64,000 nucleotides of DNA from Zoroaster sp. YZ-2022 (taxonomy: Eukaryota > Echinodermata > Asteroidea > Forcipulatida > Zoroasteridae), in assembly GCA_029582265.1 (NCBI GenBank), contig CM055830.1, positions 31,785,172 to 31,849,171 on the forward strand. Reading direction: 5' to 3'. Below, piece after piece: positions 1 through 11,900 of this stretch. The first letter of the stretch is position 1; every line of letters starts with the position of its first letter. The notes under the pieces were generated by a model. That model saw only the letters and a list, made by a program, of their open reading frames with translations. It searched no databases and was not told the DNA's origin. The position numbers and the translations under genes are program-made.

Positions 1-42
1 GGTAAAGAAGGGAATAAAGTCAAGGTAATAATCTAATTTAGA

Positions 43-3000
43 ATGGCCGCGGGACTTTCAGAAACTGGTGCACAGGTATCTAGAATATTTAAGTTAATTT
101 AACAGGACATTGTACAGTGTACTGACACTACATAATCATAACATGTCATAATCAGATAATGTGGTCAATTGGTGGTAGTCTCATCCATTCTTTTTAAAAT
201 GTCTGTTGACATTCTTTCCGGAAATTGAACAGAAATTTGATTTCGTTAATGTTTTCTTGCATGTACTAACTAAGTACTAGTTGTAGGGCCATGCCCTATA
301 CACAAAAGGGGGAGTGGCATTCAGGCATGCAACTTTTCAGCCGATCAGCTGATTTCCTCTTTTTTCTTTAATAATAGTGCTATAGAAAACTGAAAAACAC
401 TGTACAAAGTTTTGTGTGCTCGGCCATTTCCTCTTTTTGTGCAATGACAAAGTTGCATGTCTGGGCATTGACAGGCCTATGTGTAGCTATGTGTCAAAAA
501 TTTTCAAAATCAACAGATTCCAATACAACTGGTATCATTGTCAAGGTCTTGAATAGACGATTACAATGATATAAGGATCATCTTCCTGTGACCAAAAATA
601 AGGAAGTTATAACATGTTGAATCCGGCAATTTTAGGCCCGTAAATGGCAATTATTTTATAAGGAAAAACATAAGAAATGTACATTTGAGTTGTGACCCGT
701 TTCCTAGATTTTCTCGGATTCCATATCATAACTTTCTTAATTCTTGTCCGATTTTCAAAAGGTTGGTATCACTGGAATGCTTGGGAAAAGAGGAAGAATA
801 ATAACCTATTTCCAGGCTAATTCAATGATTAGTTTGTTTTGTAGTGCTGATTTACAAATAAGAAATACAAAAAAAATGTGTTAAAAAAAAATAATAATAA
901 ATTAAAAAAATTATGAAAAAAATTAAATTACTCAAATCTGAGGATTGTTTTCATATTTTTACACTAAAATCTTCGAAAGCCTCTCATCCCTGATTTAATG
1001 TAATATTAAAACAATTTATAAATTATATTGGACTGGAAATATAAAACAAAATAATGAAAATAGATTTTAAAAAATAGAGAAAAAAAATCACTCAAATCTG
1101 AGAATTTTTAATATTTATACTGAAATCCGCGAGAAATTCTTATCCCTGATTTAATTAAACATTATAAAAAACAATAAATGATATTGGACTGGAAATATGA
1201 AGAAAAAAAATGAAATAAGTTCATGAAAACTAATATTTAATATTGTGTTATGCCGATGTAGGTTTAAACGGACGATTTATCGGACTGAAAATTGGTAGGT
1301 CTATAGCGCGCTGAACGCGGCGCAATAGACCTTATGCATTGACGTCATCACGCCGCCATCTTAGAGGTAAAACAATGGAAAACGCACATCTATACACGCG
1401 CGGCGCACAGATTGGGCCAATGAGTAACCTTCTTTTGACCTCTAGCCGAGGGCGCCCTACTCAAATGACGTCATGTGCATAAGGTCTATACAATCTTTGG
1501 TTGACATCGATGTTTGGGGAGTCCAAAAAACATAACTGGGTGACGATCAATCGCCGTCAAAATTGGCCAAGAGGTAGAAAACAAGTATAGAAAAATGATT
1601 TTTGTGGTTTGATAAGTGATTTTACTAAACTTTTGGTAAATCGTCGATGGTTTTGATGAGCAAGAGCGAACCCAAATTTCGAGAATATTTTTTGGAAACT
1701 TCTAGATGCCGCATTCAGAAAATTTGAGAACGAGGTTGAAGTAGAATATTTGATCTACGTCTTCGAAAAAAAATCTCCTGGTTACGTCAAAAAGAACGGC
1801 CTCAGCGAAACGTTACAAAGCGCTATCTCCACGGTGTCTTCGCCACAGCGATTCAACCCGAGATTGAGGCCGCGGCCGAAAAGATTTGCGACAATGCGTG
1901 GGATACGCACATACCTACTATGTGATAAACACATACATCATTGTCAACCCCCAATTGCCCTCACCTCCCCTGACCCAAGGTAGGGACTCTCCAATCATTG
2001 TCAACCCCTCGTATTAGCCCTCAACACCCCTAAGGTAGGAACTCTCACACTTACAAGATCAACATACAAAAGTAAAACAATACTTTTCTTTCGTTTCAGC
2101 TGTTTGCTCGTCTCGGAGCCAAACCGTCTCTTGATCTTCTGGACCCCTGTCTGTTCCCTCCTCCTGACTCTGTCCGCCCCTGCCATGCAGTCGAGTTTTA
2201 CGGACCCAGCGGATGCGGTAAAACCGAGATGCTCCTTCACATCATCAGCAGGTGTATTCTACCGGCGTCGTGGAGGGGCGCAGACCTGGGAGGAATAGGG
2301 GTAGGAGTGGTTCTGGTGGATGCCGACTTTCAGTTCTCCATGCTGAGGTTGTTTCAAATTCTTGAGAGGAGATTAGTGGATGTGATGGAGAAGATGAAGG
2401 GAAGCAGTGAACAACGGAAAGAGGTCTCAAATACTAAGGAGACCTGTATAGGAAGTATGTTTTGTTTTTGGTATTTTTTGTTTTGTTTTTGGGGGGGGGG
2501 TTAACCCTAACTCCCTAGGCATTGTACTAAAACAATAAAAATCCTTCAAAATCCTCCAACTGGCTTTGTTGTCTAGGGAGTTAGGGTTAAGGTCTGTTTA
2601 TTTGTTTGTGATTCTGTGTTCCTGTTTAAGTCTGATCATATTTGTCATGGTTATTTTTTAAATTTTGTTTGTGTTTTTCTGGTGTATTAGAAGAGCAACT
2701 AAACAGTGATTATGTTCACTTTTTGAAATCCTACAGGAGTACTATCTTTGTTTGGTTTGGGGCTGTTGTCATTCCTTTCTCTTTGTTTTTTGCTCTTTTT
2801 ATATATTTTTAATATATTCTTTAACCCGTCTGTGACTACAAGGGTCAAAATCAGTCAAAATGTTGATATACTTGCCAAGGTATATCTAGTGCACATAAAA
2901 GTCAAACACTGTCAAACCTTACGTGTAGTAAGTACATTTACAGGTCAAAATGATTCAAATGTTTTTGACTGGTTAAAAGCATTGTCTGGTATTATTCAGA

Positions 3001-4385
3001 GTGGTCAAAATGACAGTAAAAACCAGTCAAAAATGCCCCAGTGTGCACATTTGGGTCAACAGTCAAAACAGGCAGTTGACTGATTTTGACCTCTATAGCT
3101 ACTTGCCACGAAAGTGCAGCTGTATAGTAGGAGGGTTAATACCCTCCATCTCTTGTGGCTGGAATAACTTTGCTCCCTGGGGATAATCCTTTGTCTAGCT
3201 GACTGGTTTTACTTGTCTAGTGATTTGCCTATGTCTGTAATTTCACAGTGCTTTTAGGCATTGCATGGCTGGTTCAGGCAATTTTTTGATTCAATTTGAA
3301 CCTTGTAGTAACAAGAATATTTTTTTAAAGCTGCGAAACAATTGGGAGGTCGTATTTCTACATGGTTTTTAGCCAAAATACCTAGTGGTTAAGGTTATAT
3401 ATAAGTAAATATTACAATATGAAAAAAATGAGCACATTTTCTGCTATATTAAAATGTTATTTTTCCTTTTCTCTGTCTGACAGAAGACACCAGTTTACCA
3501 GGCTTTGGCACAAGAGGTAAGTGTGCTTCACAAACTGAAATAGAACTATGTAAAAAGTGCAATAAAAATCGTATGTCAGAAACAACTGCATGCAACATTG
3601 ATAGTGTTGTAGATACATGCATGTGTACTCAGCCGAAGAGGAGTGAAATACAAGAAAGAATTGGAAATTGGAAACAAACGAGAACTGGAGAAATCGCTTC
3701 TGGCAATAGTGGTGACAATACTAACCCTAGCACAAAAGAACAGCTAGACTGTAAGAACATAACACAAAGAAACACCTGTTTTGAAATGCCAACAGCCGAG
3801 GAGACGGAAGCATTCATCAAAACCTGTTTAAACCGGTTCTATCTGGTTCGATCCGGTGGAAACAGCGACCAGCTTGTCATTACCCTCCATTCTCTTGAAT
3901 CTCTCGTTGCAAACAGACCCGACATCAGCATTCTGATGCTAGAGAACGTCGCCGCTTTCTATTGGACAGACAGGGTGAATTCAGGGGGCGTGACCTCAGC
4001 CCAAGAGGCCAATCAGCGCAGAGCAGTCGCCATCATCAAACGCCTGATTGGTGAGTACCAGCTGGTGTTTATGGCCACTAAGCCGGCCCTAATCCAACGC
4101 GGTCACCGCGGTAACTTTTCAAAAGGATTTGATGATTCAGCTGCATCGCCTGCGCATACAAATCCCTTGCATTCCGAGAGCAGATATACGCATCATGAAT
4201 TCATGTGTAGTGCATGGAATAAACTTATCACCCACAGATACGTCATGAGAAGACATGATCATGTAACCCACGGACAGAACCAAACGTCAACTCGAGCTAA
4301 CTATTTCACAGCGTTGAGGATTTTGCCACCTTCGAATCACCAATGCAAATTCAGCATTACAGACAGGGGTGTCATGCACTATTAA
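43..4385 (+). CDS. XRCC2: XRCC2, RAD51-paralogue DNA repair protein
   Basis: Exons 43-75, 2100-2454 and 3484-4385 join in phase (33+355+902 nt) to give 429 residues and a TAA stop. Exon 1 encodes 11 residues ending SETGAQ before a GTATCT donor. Exon 2 opens with LFARLGAKPSLDLLDP. This matches the vertebrate XRCC2 N-terminus (ESGTE/LLARLEGR) and its first intron position. Walker A is GPSGCGKT (about residues 46-53), and a Walker B-like VVLVDAD lies near 81-87. The C-terminal block LNRFYLVRSGG ... AAFYWTDRVN is diagnostic. Family knowledge: XRCC2 acts in the BCDX2 complex during homologous recombination. Human XRCC2 has 280 residues. The excess here is a low-complexity, Cys- and Thr-rich linker (about 107-233), part of which may be spliced out. 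The vertebrate second intron is absent. The usual LILD before the AFYW motif is LMLE here. A possible poly(A) signal AATAAA lies at 4775-4780. Confidence 0.93.
870..1225. repeat. Imperfect tandem duplication in XRCC2 intron 1
   Basis: Two AT-rich copies of about 150 bp follow each other. Each starts with CACTCAAATCTGAG, carries ATCCCTGATTTAAT in the middle and ends ATATTGGACTGGAAATAT. No coding potential is seen. Confidence 0.7.
1324..1490. mobile_element. Foldback MITE carrying two CRE-like sites
   Basis: The ends are inverted copies of AATAGACCTTATGCA followed by TGACGTCA (1340-1347 on the left, 1466-1473 on the right). The interior is CpG-rich and contains GCCGCCATCTT, a YY1-like motif on the minus strand. 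It sits in XRCC2 intron 1. TGACGTCA is the palindromic CREB/ATF consensus; any regulatory role is inference. Confidence 0.65.
2501..2590. mobile_element. 90-bp MITE with telomere-like TTAACCCTAAC ends
   Basis: It begins TTAACCCTAACTCCCTAG and ends with the reverse complement CTAGGGAGTTAGGGTTAA, flanked by TTAA. A near-identical copy lies at 24754-24842. It sits in XRCC2 intron 2. Confidence 0.8.
2821..3139. mobile_element. TTAA-flanked MITE rich in GTCAAAATGA motifs
   Basis: The ends are TTAACCC near 2821 and AGTAGGAGGGTTAA at 3139. The inside repeats GTCAAAATGA and CAGTCAAAA motifs in both orientations. Homologous copies lie at 22082-22395 and 35850-36161 in opposite orientation, with fragments at 34389-34460 and 43281-43361. 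The interior is open in two frames, but this follows from the repeat and is not read as a gene. Confidence 0.75.
3517..3795 (+). other. XRCC2: Optional in-frame intron within XRCC2 exon 3
   Basis: A strong donor (AGAG|GTAAGT) sits inside the open exon at 3517, and a CAG acceptor ends at 3795, just before the codons for AEETEAF. The stretch is 279 nt, exactly 93 codons, and phase 1 is kept on both sides. Splicing would shorten XRCC2 from 429 to 336 residues, closer to the family length, and would remove only non-conserved linker. The acceptor's pyrimidine tract is modest. The stretch is open, so retention is also coding. Which form dominates cannot be told from the sequence. Confidence 0.5.
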
Positions 4386-4394
4386 ATTGTTAAA

Positions 4395-4625
4395 GCAGAT
4401 ACCCATAAGGAAGTACATCATTGGTCATGTTGGCAAAACTGCTTCTATGAGTATGCTTACTCTCTTTGAATCAAGATATACATACCAGGTGCAACATTGG
4501 CCAAACTGCTTCTATGAGTATGCTTACTCTCTTTGAATCAAGATATACATACAAGGTGCATCATTGGTAATGTTGGCAAAACTGCTTCTATGAGTATGCT
4601 TATATCTCATTTTCTTAAACATTTA
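4395..4625 (+). repeat. 76-bp tandem repeat in the XRCC2 3' flank (about 3 copies)
   Basis: Units contain ACTGCTTCTATGAGTATGCT followed by TACTCTCTTTGAATCAAGAT. The same unit forms a longer array at 19010-19592. It starts within 10 bp of the XRCC2 stop codon, so it is probably part of the 3' UTR. Confidence 0.85.
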
Positions 4626-5968
4626 ACATGTGTACAACCAACTTGTAAAAGTTTCAGCTCAGTCTATGAGAAAAGCGTAAAACTTCACATCAATTTTAGC
4701 TTTTGGATAATTATTTGGTAATTCTTAAATTATTTTTTAATTGGGTAATTACCAATGTTTTACCTTCCCTTTACAATAAATAATGCAGTGCGCATTGGGA
4801 AACTATGTGAAAAGACCTATATAAGAATGAAATATTATTATTAAATTCCCATATCATTGAACTATTCCCATATTGTACTAACACAAACACTGTGTTTTTG
4901 TTTTTAAATAAACTTTTCACTTTTGAAAACAGTGTTTCATTGAAATTTTTTCGCAGTACTTACTTATGGACAGCCATAATAAAATTTATACTGAACACAG
5001 TGCTTCCATACTTCTGAAATACAAACCCATGAAAACAAACCAGCCTGAAATGGTTACATATATCACACAAAACAATAGTTTATTAGTTTATATACAATTT
5101 ATGTACAATTTAACTTTTTGTACCATTTTGGCAAAATAAATTAAAATAATATAAAAATGTTTTCTAGTTGAAATTCAACCAACAACTGAATCTCAGTTTT
5201 TCCCACGCCAATTTGGAATACCAAAAAACACAAACTTTGCAATCTGGGATTGACCAATCCATGAGGGAAACAGTCTACACTTAACCCTGTTTCAGATGTT
5301 CATATTTTGCTTTATAAATCTTCAAAATCAAACTGGAAAGAGCGATTCTAAAACGGTGTTTTATTTTATCAACAAATTGTACGTTGCCCAATGGACAACC
5401 AGTATCGGTTAATAGCTAGGTTGCCTTGGTGAATTTTAGATTTCCCCAGGGCATTATAGACACATCAATAAAGTGTGTGCTGTGCGACTCTTTGCTAACC
5501 CGCAGGCATGTGGATTTTTACAAATCACCCTTTGCCTCAAAATTTTCTTGAAAGAGAAGTCGCCACCAAGGAAAGAAAGAAGTAGCCTGTATTGTGTCCA
5601 AACCTCTAGTTTCTTGTTTGTGGGGATGCGGAGAGTCTGTAAATCCTCCAAAATTAAACATCCAGGAGATTCAGGGGGCTTTGTCCTCTAGACCAAAGAG
5701 AGACCCAGGCCTGCTACCCATTTTTCAGGATTTTTTACTTTTGTTAAAGCACACCCAGAATATAGATACAAACTGTTTTGTAACACAGCTTTTTGTTGTA
5801 GTGTGTGTAGAGAGGAAGGATGTGGGAGGAGGCCATGCAATGTTTCCATTTTTGAAATTGTCAATGGTCAAATTAACCCCAGCTGTTCATCAAAGTGTGT
5901 GTAGAGAGATAGATGCTTCATTTTCCCTCCGACAATAAATAGGGGAGACACGCATGATGTTTTGTTTG
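4626..5968. other. Convergent intergenic region between XRCC2 and GTF3C4
   Basis: This region has no conserved coding sequence. It holds AT-rich 3' UTR-like sequence, AATAAA motifs on the plus strand at 4775 and about 4906, and a TTTATT (AATAAA on the minus strand) at 5360-5365 that could serve GTF3C4. A dispersed repeat at about 5455-5745 has an inverted relative at 41545-43060. Confidence 0.6.
5455..5745 (+). repeat. Dispersed repeat, uninterrupted copy
   Basis: Sequence from the TTTACAAATCACCCTTTGCC region through GTGGGGATGCGGAGAGTCTG to GACCCAGGCCTGCTACCCAT recurs in reverse orientation at 41545-41692 and 42951-43060. That copy is split by a 1.26-kb insertion. This copy therefore serves as the empty-site reference. 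Confidence 0.75.
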
Positions 5969-8900
5969 CTACGAAGGCACAAACACCGCCTCACAGAAGG
6001 GACATCTTTGCTGCAGAGTTCTCCTTAGCCACACGGAATCTAAGAGAGAGAGACAACATTGAAAACAAATGCATTTTAAACAATTACACATATCTGACAT
6101 GCACATGAACAAAAATGCACTTAACGCGTTTGTGCTCCAAGCACTCGACATCTTTAATACAAGTACAGGGTTCTGCCCACGGTGGTTAACACCAGAAACC
6201 CTGATCAGCACTCAGGATCCCGCGGCGACCACCACTGACAAAAATTTTGTTTTTGCCGACCACCACTTCTATTTCCTTTCACAGAATATCAATAAAAGAT
6301 GACAGATGTTGTCTTTACCAATAAAAATTGAAGCATTTCTGTACTGGATAGCTCGAAAAAATAACCTATAAAAACATATATTTTGCTTAAAAACCTATAT
6401 TTGGTAGATTAGGCACTGACAGGCCTGTATTTATCTCATTGGTCAATAAGGGATTTTGATCGTTAGCTGTCGGATTCGCTAATTGTCATATTCATTCAAA
6501 CCTAATGTGAGGTATAGTGCTGTTCAATATATACTACTCAAAACAATTTAGGGAACACCGGATTTTTAACATCAAATAGGTTTGAAATGTTCCATGAACC
6601 GGGATTTTCATTTGCAACCCCCTCTCTCTTTCAGTAGTCATGTCATGAAATGTGTAATCACTGCATGCATCCTTTATCATCTGTTTCATTGTGCAATTGT
6701 TTCTCATCAATTCTGTGAAACATTGTGTTTATCTGAAATAAATTTATCGCACCGTGAAGAGGCTGGTTATTAACCTGTCTTGTTTTGGTGCGAGGGGCTG
6801 GTTTCTTCTGTGTGGAGTTGACTCAATGCCTTAGTAGCCCCCACCTTGGAGCGATTTGCATAAAAAAATTAAAAAAATAAATGATCTTGCTTTAACTGAG
6901 ATTATTCCGGTGTTGTTTCGAGTAGTATAAAAAGTTCTGTGTACATGGATTTATGGTAAAGGTGAGTATGTCCGTTTACCGGTTTTGTCTGGTACTGGTA
7001 AGGCCATGGCATCACAGTGAAGGCATGCCAGTGGAGCGGAAGTCGTCTGACATAGCTTGAGGCTCAGTGAACATCTCTCTGAATGGTGACAAAAGAAACC
7101 TTGTCAGAAAAAGGCTACTTAACCCTAACCACCCCAAATCCTGCCAAATCTTCCAAGGGGCACTTTTTGGGAAAAATTCTGCACTGATGGAAACTGGTAC
7201 TTTCACCTTTTCAAATGGGACAAAATTACTACCTGGCAAGAAGTACAGGCCATAAGTGCTGAATATGAAAGATCAACGAAAATATATGGTGTATTTTGAA
7301 CATAAGGGCATGTTTCCAAAAGTGCACTGATGGATTTTGGAGGATTCAGGAAGGTTCCTACCCAGAATACCTACGGGGTTAGGTTTAAAGGAACAATATC
7401 GTCATGATCAACAGGGCATGGAATCGGAGTGCTAGTTTTAGATTAACTCAGTGACTGAAAATAATACCCCACAGGATAAGGTCATAAATGAGCCAGTAAT
7501 TTTCAGTCACTGTGTTCATCTTAAACTAGGACATCGATTCCATGCCCTGTTGAAAGTCTGCTCTGATCGTGATGATACTGTCCCTTTTAGGGGAAGTTAT
7601 AGCATTTGTAATTACCTGATTAAAAAAATACCGAATTATAAATGTGAAGTAAGGGAGGAGAGCCAAAGTCATGGTACAGCCAAGCCTATATAATCCCTAG
7701 CTGAGCACAAAAGACCCTTTACTAATGAATAGATCTCAAATAGCTCTTATTGTTAACACAGACTTGACTGACACCTCAGCTGTCTTTTGTTTACAACTGC
7801 AGCCATTATAATGAGCTCTACTTGGCTGGGCTAGCACAGGTACTCTATTGGTTGATGAAATTCTTGCATCGGGTGTTGAACAATTGATTTAATTTTGCCC
7901 TACACTGACATGTATAGCACATCTGTGGAAAAAACGTCACAGGCGACTCAGGCGGGATTCGAACCAACGACACTCGGAAAGCACCGAGTATACACACGTC
8001 AGTGTAGGAATTAAATCAAGTTACTGTATTGTTACAGGAATTAGGACTCACAAAAGACAGATGAGGAGGCCACGACTAGCCAGGCTTCTCAAAGGCTTGG
8101 CTGTACCATGACTTTGGCCCTCCTTCCTAAAGCAATGCACTGATAAAAAACAAAAAAAACAATTGGGTTTGATAATGGTATTTCAGGATGAAGAAATGGG
8201 AAAAAAATTTAAAAATTTTTTTTTTTTTTAATGAACAAATCTTGTTCTTACTCCATCTGTGGTTATTACAGCAAACGTCAGAGGATGAACTGGTGAGTGC
8301 AATAAGTGAGAAATTATTCAGTTAAGGATGTATTGTTATTTTTTTTTATTACCTTGGAATAATTCTCAAAACATATGGAACCTTAAACAACAAGACATGT
8401 TTGTGAATTGTGCATAATTCAGTTTACCTGGAGTGCCATGGTCGAGCGGTTTAGTGCATCGGATTTGTGTTCTGATGGCCGAGTCGTCAGTATATGGGTT
8501 CGAATCCCAACCGCGACCATGGTGCTTGTGTCCTTGAGCAAGACACTTTACCATAATTGCTTCTCTCCACCCAGGAGTAAATGGGTACCTGTGAGGGCAG
8601 AGTTGGTTGTTGTGTTTGATTAGCCCTATATGCACCGAAATGGCAGCAATTGAGCTGTATACTCCCCAGGGAGCTGAGATGGTTTCAGGAATGATTTATG
8701 CGCCTGATGAGCAGGGGTAATAATATAATGCGACTTGAGCACCAGGTTTGGTGGATACGTGTGCTATATAAGTCCACATTATTATTATTATTATTGCCTA
8801 CCATTACAAGATGAATGAAACATAATCTGATAACCAGTTCCATCAAACCAGTTTTTATTCCTGATAAATCATACAAAAACAAACTTATCTTGCTATAGGG

Positions 8901-11900
8901 ATGAATTTAGTTCACTTTTCTTTGATAGTAAAAAAACAATAACATTTTATTTGTAAAGAAAAGGATATTTTCTCCACATAGGTCACATGACTCTCCCCTC
9001 CCAACTTCTGTCGAATGAGGAATGGCTCCATAAACTTCAGTTACAAGACTCCTGATTGGCTCCTCACTTGTTTCACTGTGTACTGATAGCCAATCAGCCA
9101 TCAGCAACAATGAAGTGGTTTCAGATGAAGCTATACGTATGAAGCAAAATTTACCTCGTAATAAGTCTCAAAACATATGAAAACAAAATTAATTGAGAAC
9201 AAAATGGCACAAAAAAAGATGGAAGTTTGCTTGCATTGTCTTAATTAAGAGAAGTTGAAATTCATTTCTGAGAAAATTGTTTTTTTGTAAAGCTTTTAAA
9301 CACAGTTTATCATGAAAAGGATTACGAACATTAGACACCTCGTCACCGCGCTCGTCACCTCAGACCCGTGCATCGGCATTTTTAATTTTCTTTTTTTTTT
9401 GCTATGAAAAACAATGTCCAATTGCAGCCAAAATTGCTGGATCGATTGGAACTCTGCCGTGCTGTGCTTTAAAGGACTTTTTCACACAGGGGTATGAACG
9501 TTTGCCCGATTTGTGAGGCCTCTCTTAGCCATCATACTTTGTGTATGGGAAATTTGGTCCCTGCGTATACAATGTATCACGTATTTCCCTATTGGCAAAA
9601 AGAAATAAAGATGGCCGGAAAAAAAAAAGCGCATCACCGCACTGATTTTGAAGCCAACCGATGATCAGAAAACAGACTTTTTGGGGGGTCTTTGGCCGAG
9701 TATTAAACAACAAGACATGTTTATGAATTGTGCATAATTCAGTTTACATACCATTACTGCCATCATAGTTAGGTTTGGTTGCCATGGTGATCTGTTGCCA
9801 TGACTGCAGGGCTGAAACAATGTGAACCTTTGTCAGTTCTTTTTCTGTTTGTTGTATGTCAGTTTCCTTCAAGATAAATCAAACAGAAAATAAATGAAAC
9901 GCATTTGTGATGTACTGAAATAGGATCGGATCGAATTTTAAAACAATTGCATAGCATCAGAAGTCTATTACCTACATGAAGTGTGCCACTCGTGTACTAA
10001 CCTAGTCCCACGGCATAGTACCAGAAGTCTCTTACCTACATGAAGTGTGCCACTCGTGTACTAACCTAGTCCACGGCATAGTACCAGAAGTCTCTTACCT
10101 ACATGAAGTGTGCCACTCATGTACTAACCTAGTCCACGGTACAGCACCAGAAGTCTGTTACCTACGTGAAGCGTGCCACTCGTGTACTAACCTAGTCCAC
10201 GGCACAGTACCAGAAGTCTGTTACCTACGTGAAGCGTGCCACTCGTGTACTAACCTAGTCCACGGCACAGTACCAGAAGTCTGTTACCTACATGAAGCGT
10301 GCCACTCGTGTACTAACCTAGTCCACGGCACAGTACCAGAAGTCTCTTACCTACATGAAGTGTGCCACTCGTGTACTAACCTAGTCCACGGCACAGCACC
10401 AGAAGTCTCTTACCTACATGAAGCGTGCCACTCGTGTGCTCACCTAGTCCACGGCACAGTACCGGAAGTCTCTTACCCACATCAAGCGTGCCACTCGTGT
10501 GCTCACCTAGTCCACGGCACAGTACCGGAAGTCTCTTACCTACATGAAGTGTGCCACTCGTGTACTAACCTAGTCCACGGCACAGTACCAGAAGTCTATT
10601 ACCTACATGAAGTGTGCCACTCGTGTACTAACCTAGTCCACGGCACAGTACCAGAAGTCTCTTACCTACATGAAGCGTGCCACTCGTGTACTAACCTAGT
10701 CCACGGCACAGTACCAGAAGTCTGTTACCTACATGAAGTGTGTCACTCATGTACTAACCTAGTCCACGGCACAGTACCAGAAGTCTGTTACCTACATGAA
10801 GCGTGCCACTCGTGTACTAACCTAGTCCACGGCACGGTACCAGAAGTCTCTTACCTACATGAAGCGTGCCGCTCGTATACTAACCTAGTCCACGGCATAG
10901 TACCAGAAGTCTATTACCTACATGAAGTGTGCCGCTCGTGTACTAACCTAGTCCACGGAATAGTACCAGAAGTCTATTACCTACATGAAGTGTGCCGCTC
11001 GTGTACTAACCTAGTCCACGGAATAGTACCAGAAGTCTATTACCTACATGAAGTGTGCCGCTCGTGTACTAACCTAGTCCACGGCACAGTACCAGAAGTC
11101 TATTACCTACATGAAGTGTGCCGCTCGTGTACTAACCTAGTCCACGGAATAGTACCAGAAGTCTATTACCTACATGAAGTGTGCCACTCTTGTATTAACC
11201 TAGTCCACGGCACGGTACTCCAAGAACAATGGATTTGGCCCATTCATGAGGTATTGTTCCACAGACTGACGCGCAAGGTCTCAAAAAGCAGTACAGTTTG
11301 GGAGACTTACCCGCATGTGAGAGAACTGTATATCACATGCTCACCTTAGTATTTGCACGTTCTCTCCACAGCTGATGGTTCGCCCATGTCTAGTTTAAGA
11401 TTGCATCTAGTTCTCTAGGAACTAGCTTCGTGTGGAAACGCCTATCCCATGATGCCCCACGGCAAGCCGGGCAGGGGGAGCAAAAGTCCTAACCAAGCTT
11501 GTTGTGCATACGCGCATTTGGAGTACAATGCCGTGGTATGGATTACAGCAGGCTGGCACACTTCATGTAGGTAATAGACTTCTGGTACCACTTATTCCAA
11601 TGGGAGACTTTATATATTGCTGATTGCAACAGATATACCAGTCAGGATATTACACACACGTACGCACAACACTATTTGCAAATAAATAAAACAATAAACC
11701 ATTTTATCATATCAAAATATTTCAAAATAAAAGAAAAATAATTTGATATTAACCATTTGATCAACCCAGTTTTGTTTCCTGATAAATCATATATAATATA
11801 ATAAACAGTTTGGTCTAGCCAGTTTTATTACAAGATGAATGAAACATAATCCGATAACCAGTTCCATCAAACTGGATTAGTTTCCCCATAAATTTAAACA

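Noticed and set aside
2501..2590. Interstitial telomere
   Set aside because: Only one and a half TTAGGG units at each end of a TIR element, in inverted orientation; not a telomeric tract.
8434..8530. tRNA gene candidate (A- and B-box-like)
   Set aside because: Continues into the SINE core and tail, recurs many times, and the arms do not pair as an intact tRNA.
10045..11349. 434-codon open frame with a 21-residue Cys/His repeat, looking like a zinc-finger-like repeat protein
   Set aside because: It is the 63-bp minisatellite read in a stop-free frame; the period is a multiple of three. It lies in a GTF3C4 intron within a TIR element and has no promoter or splice context.
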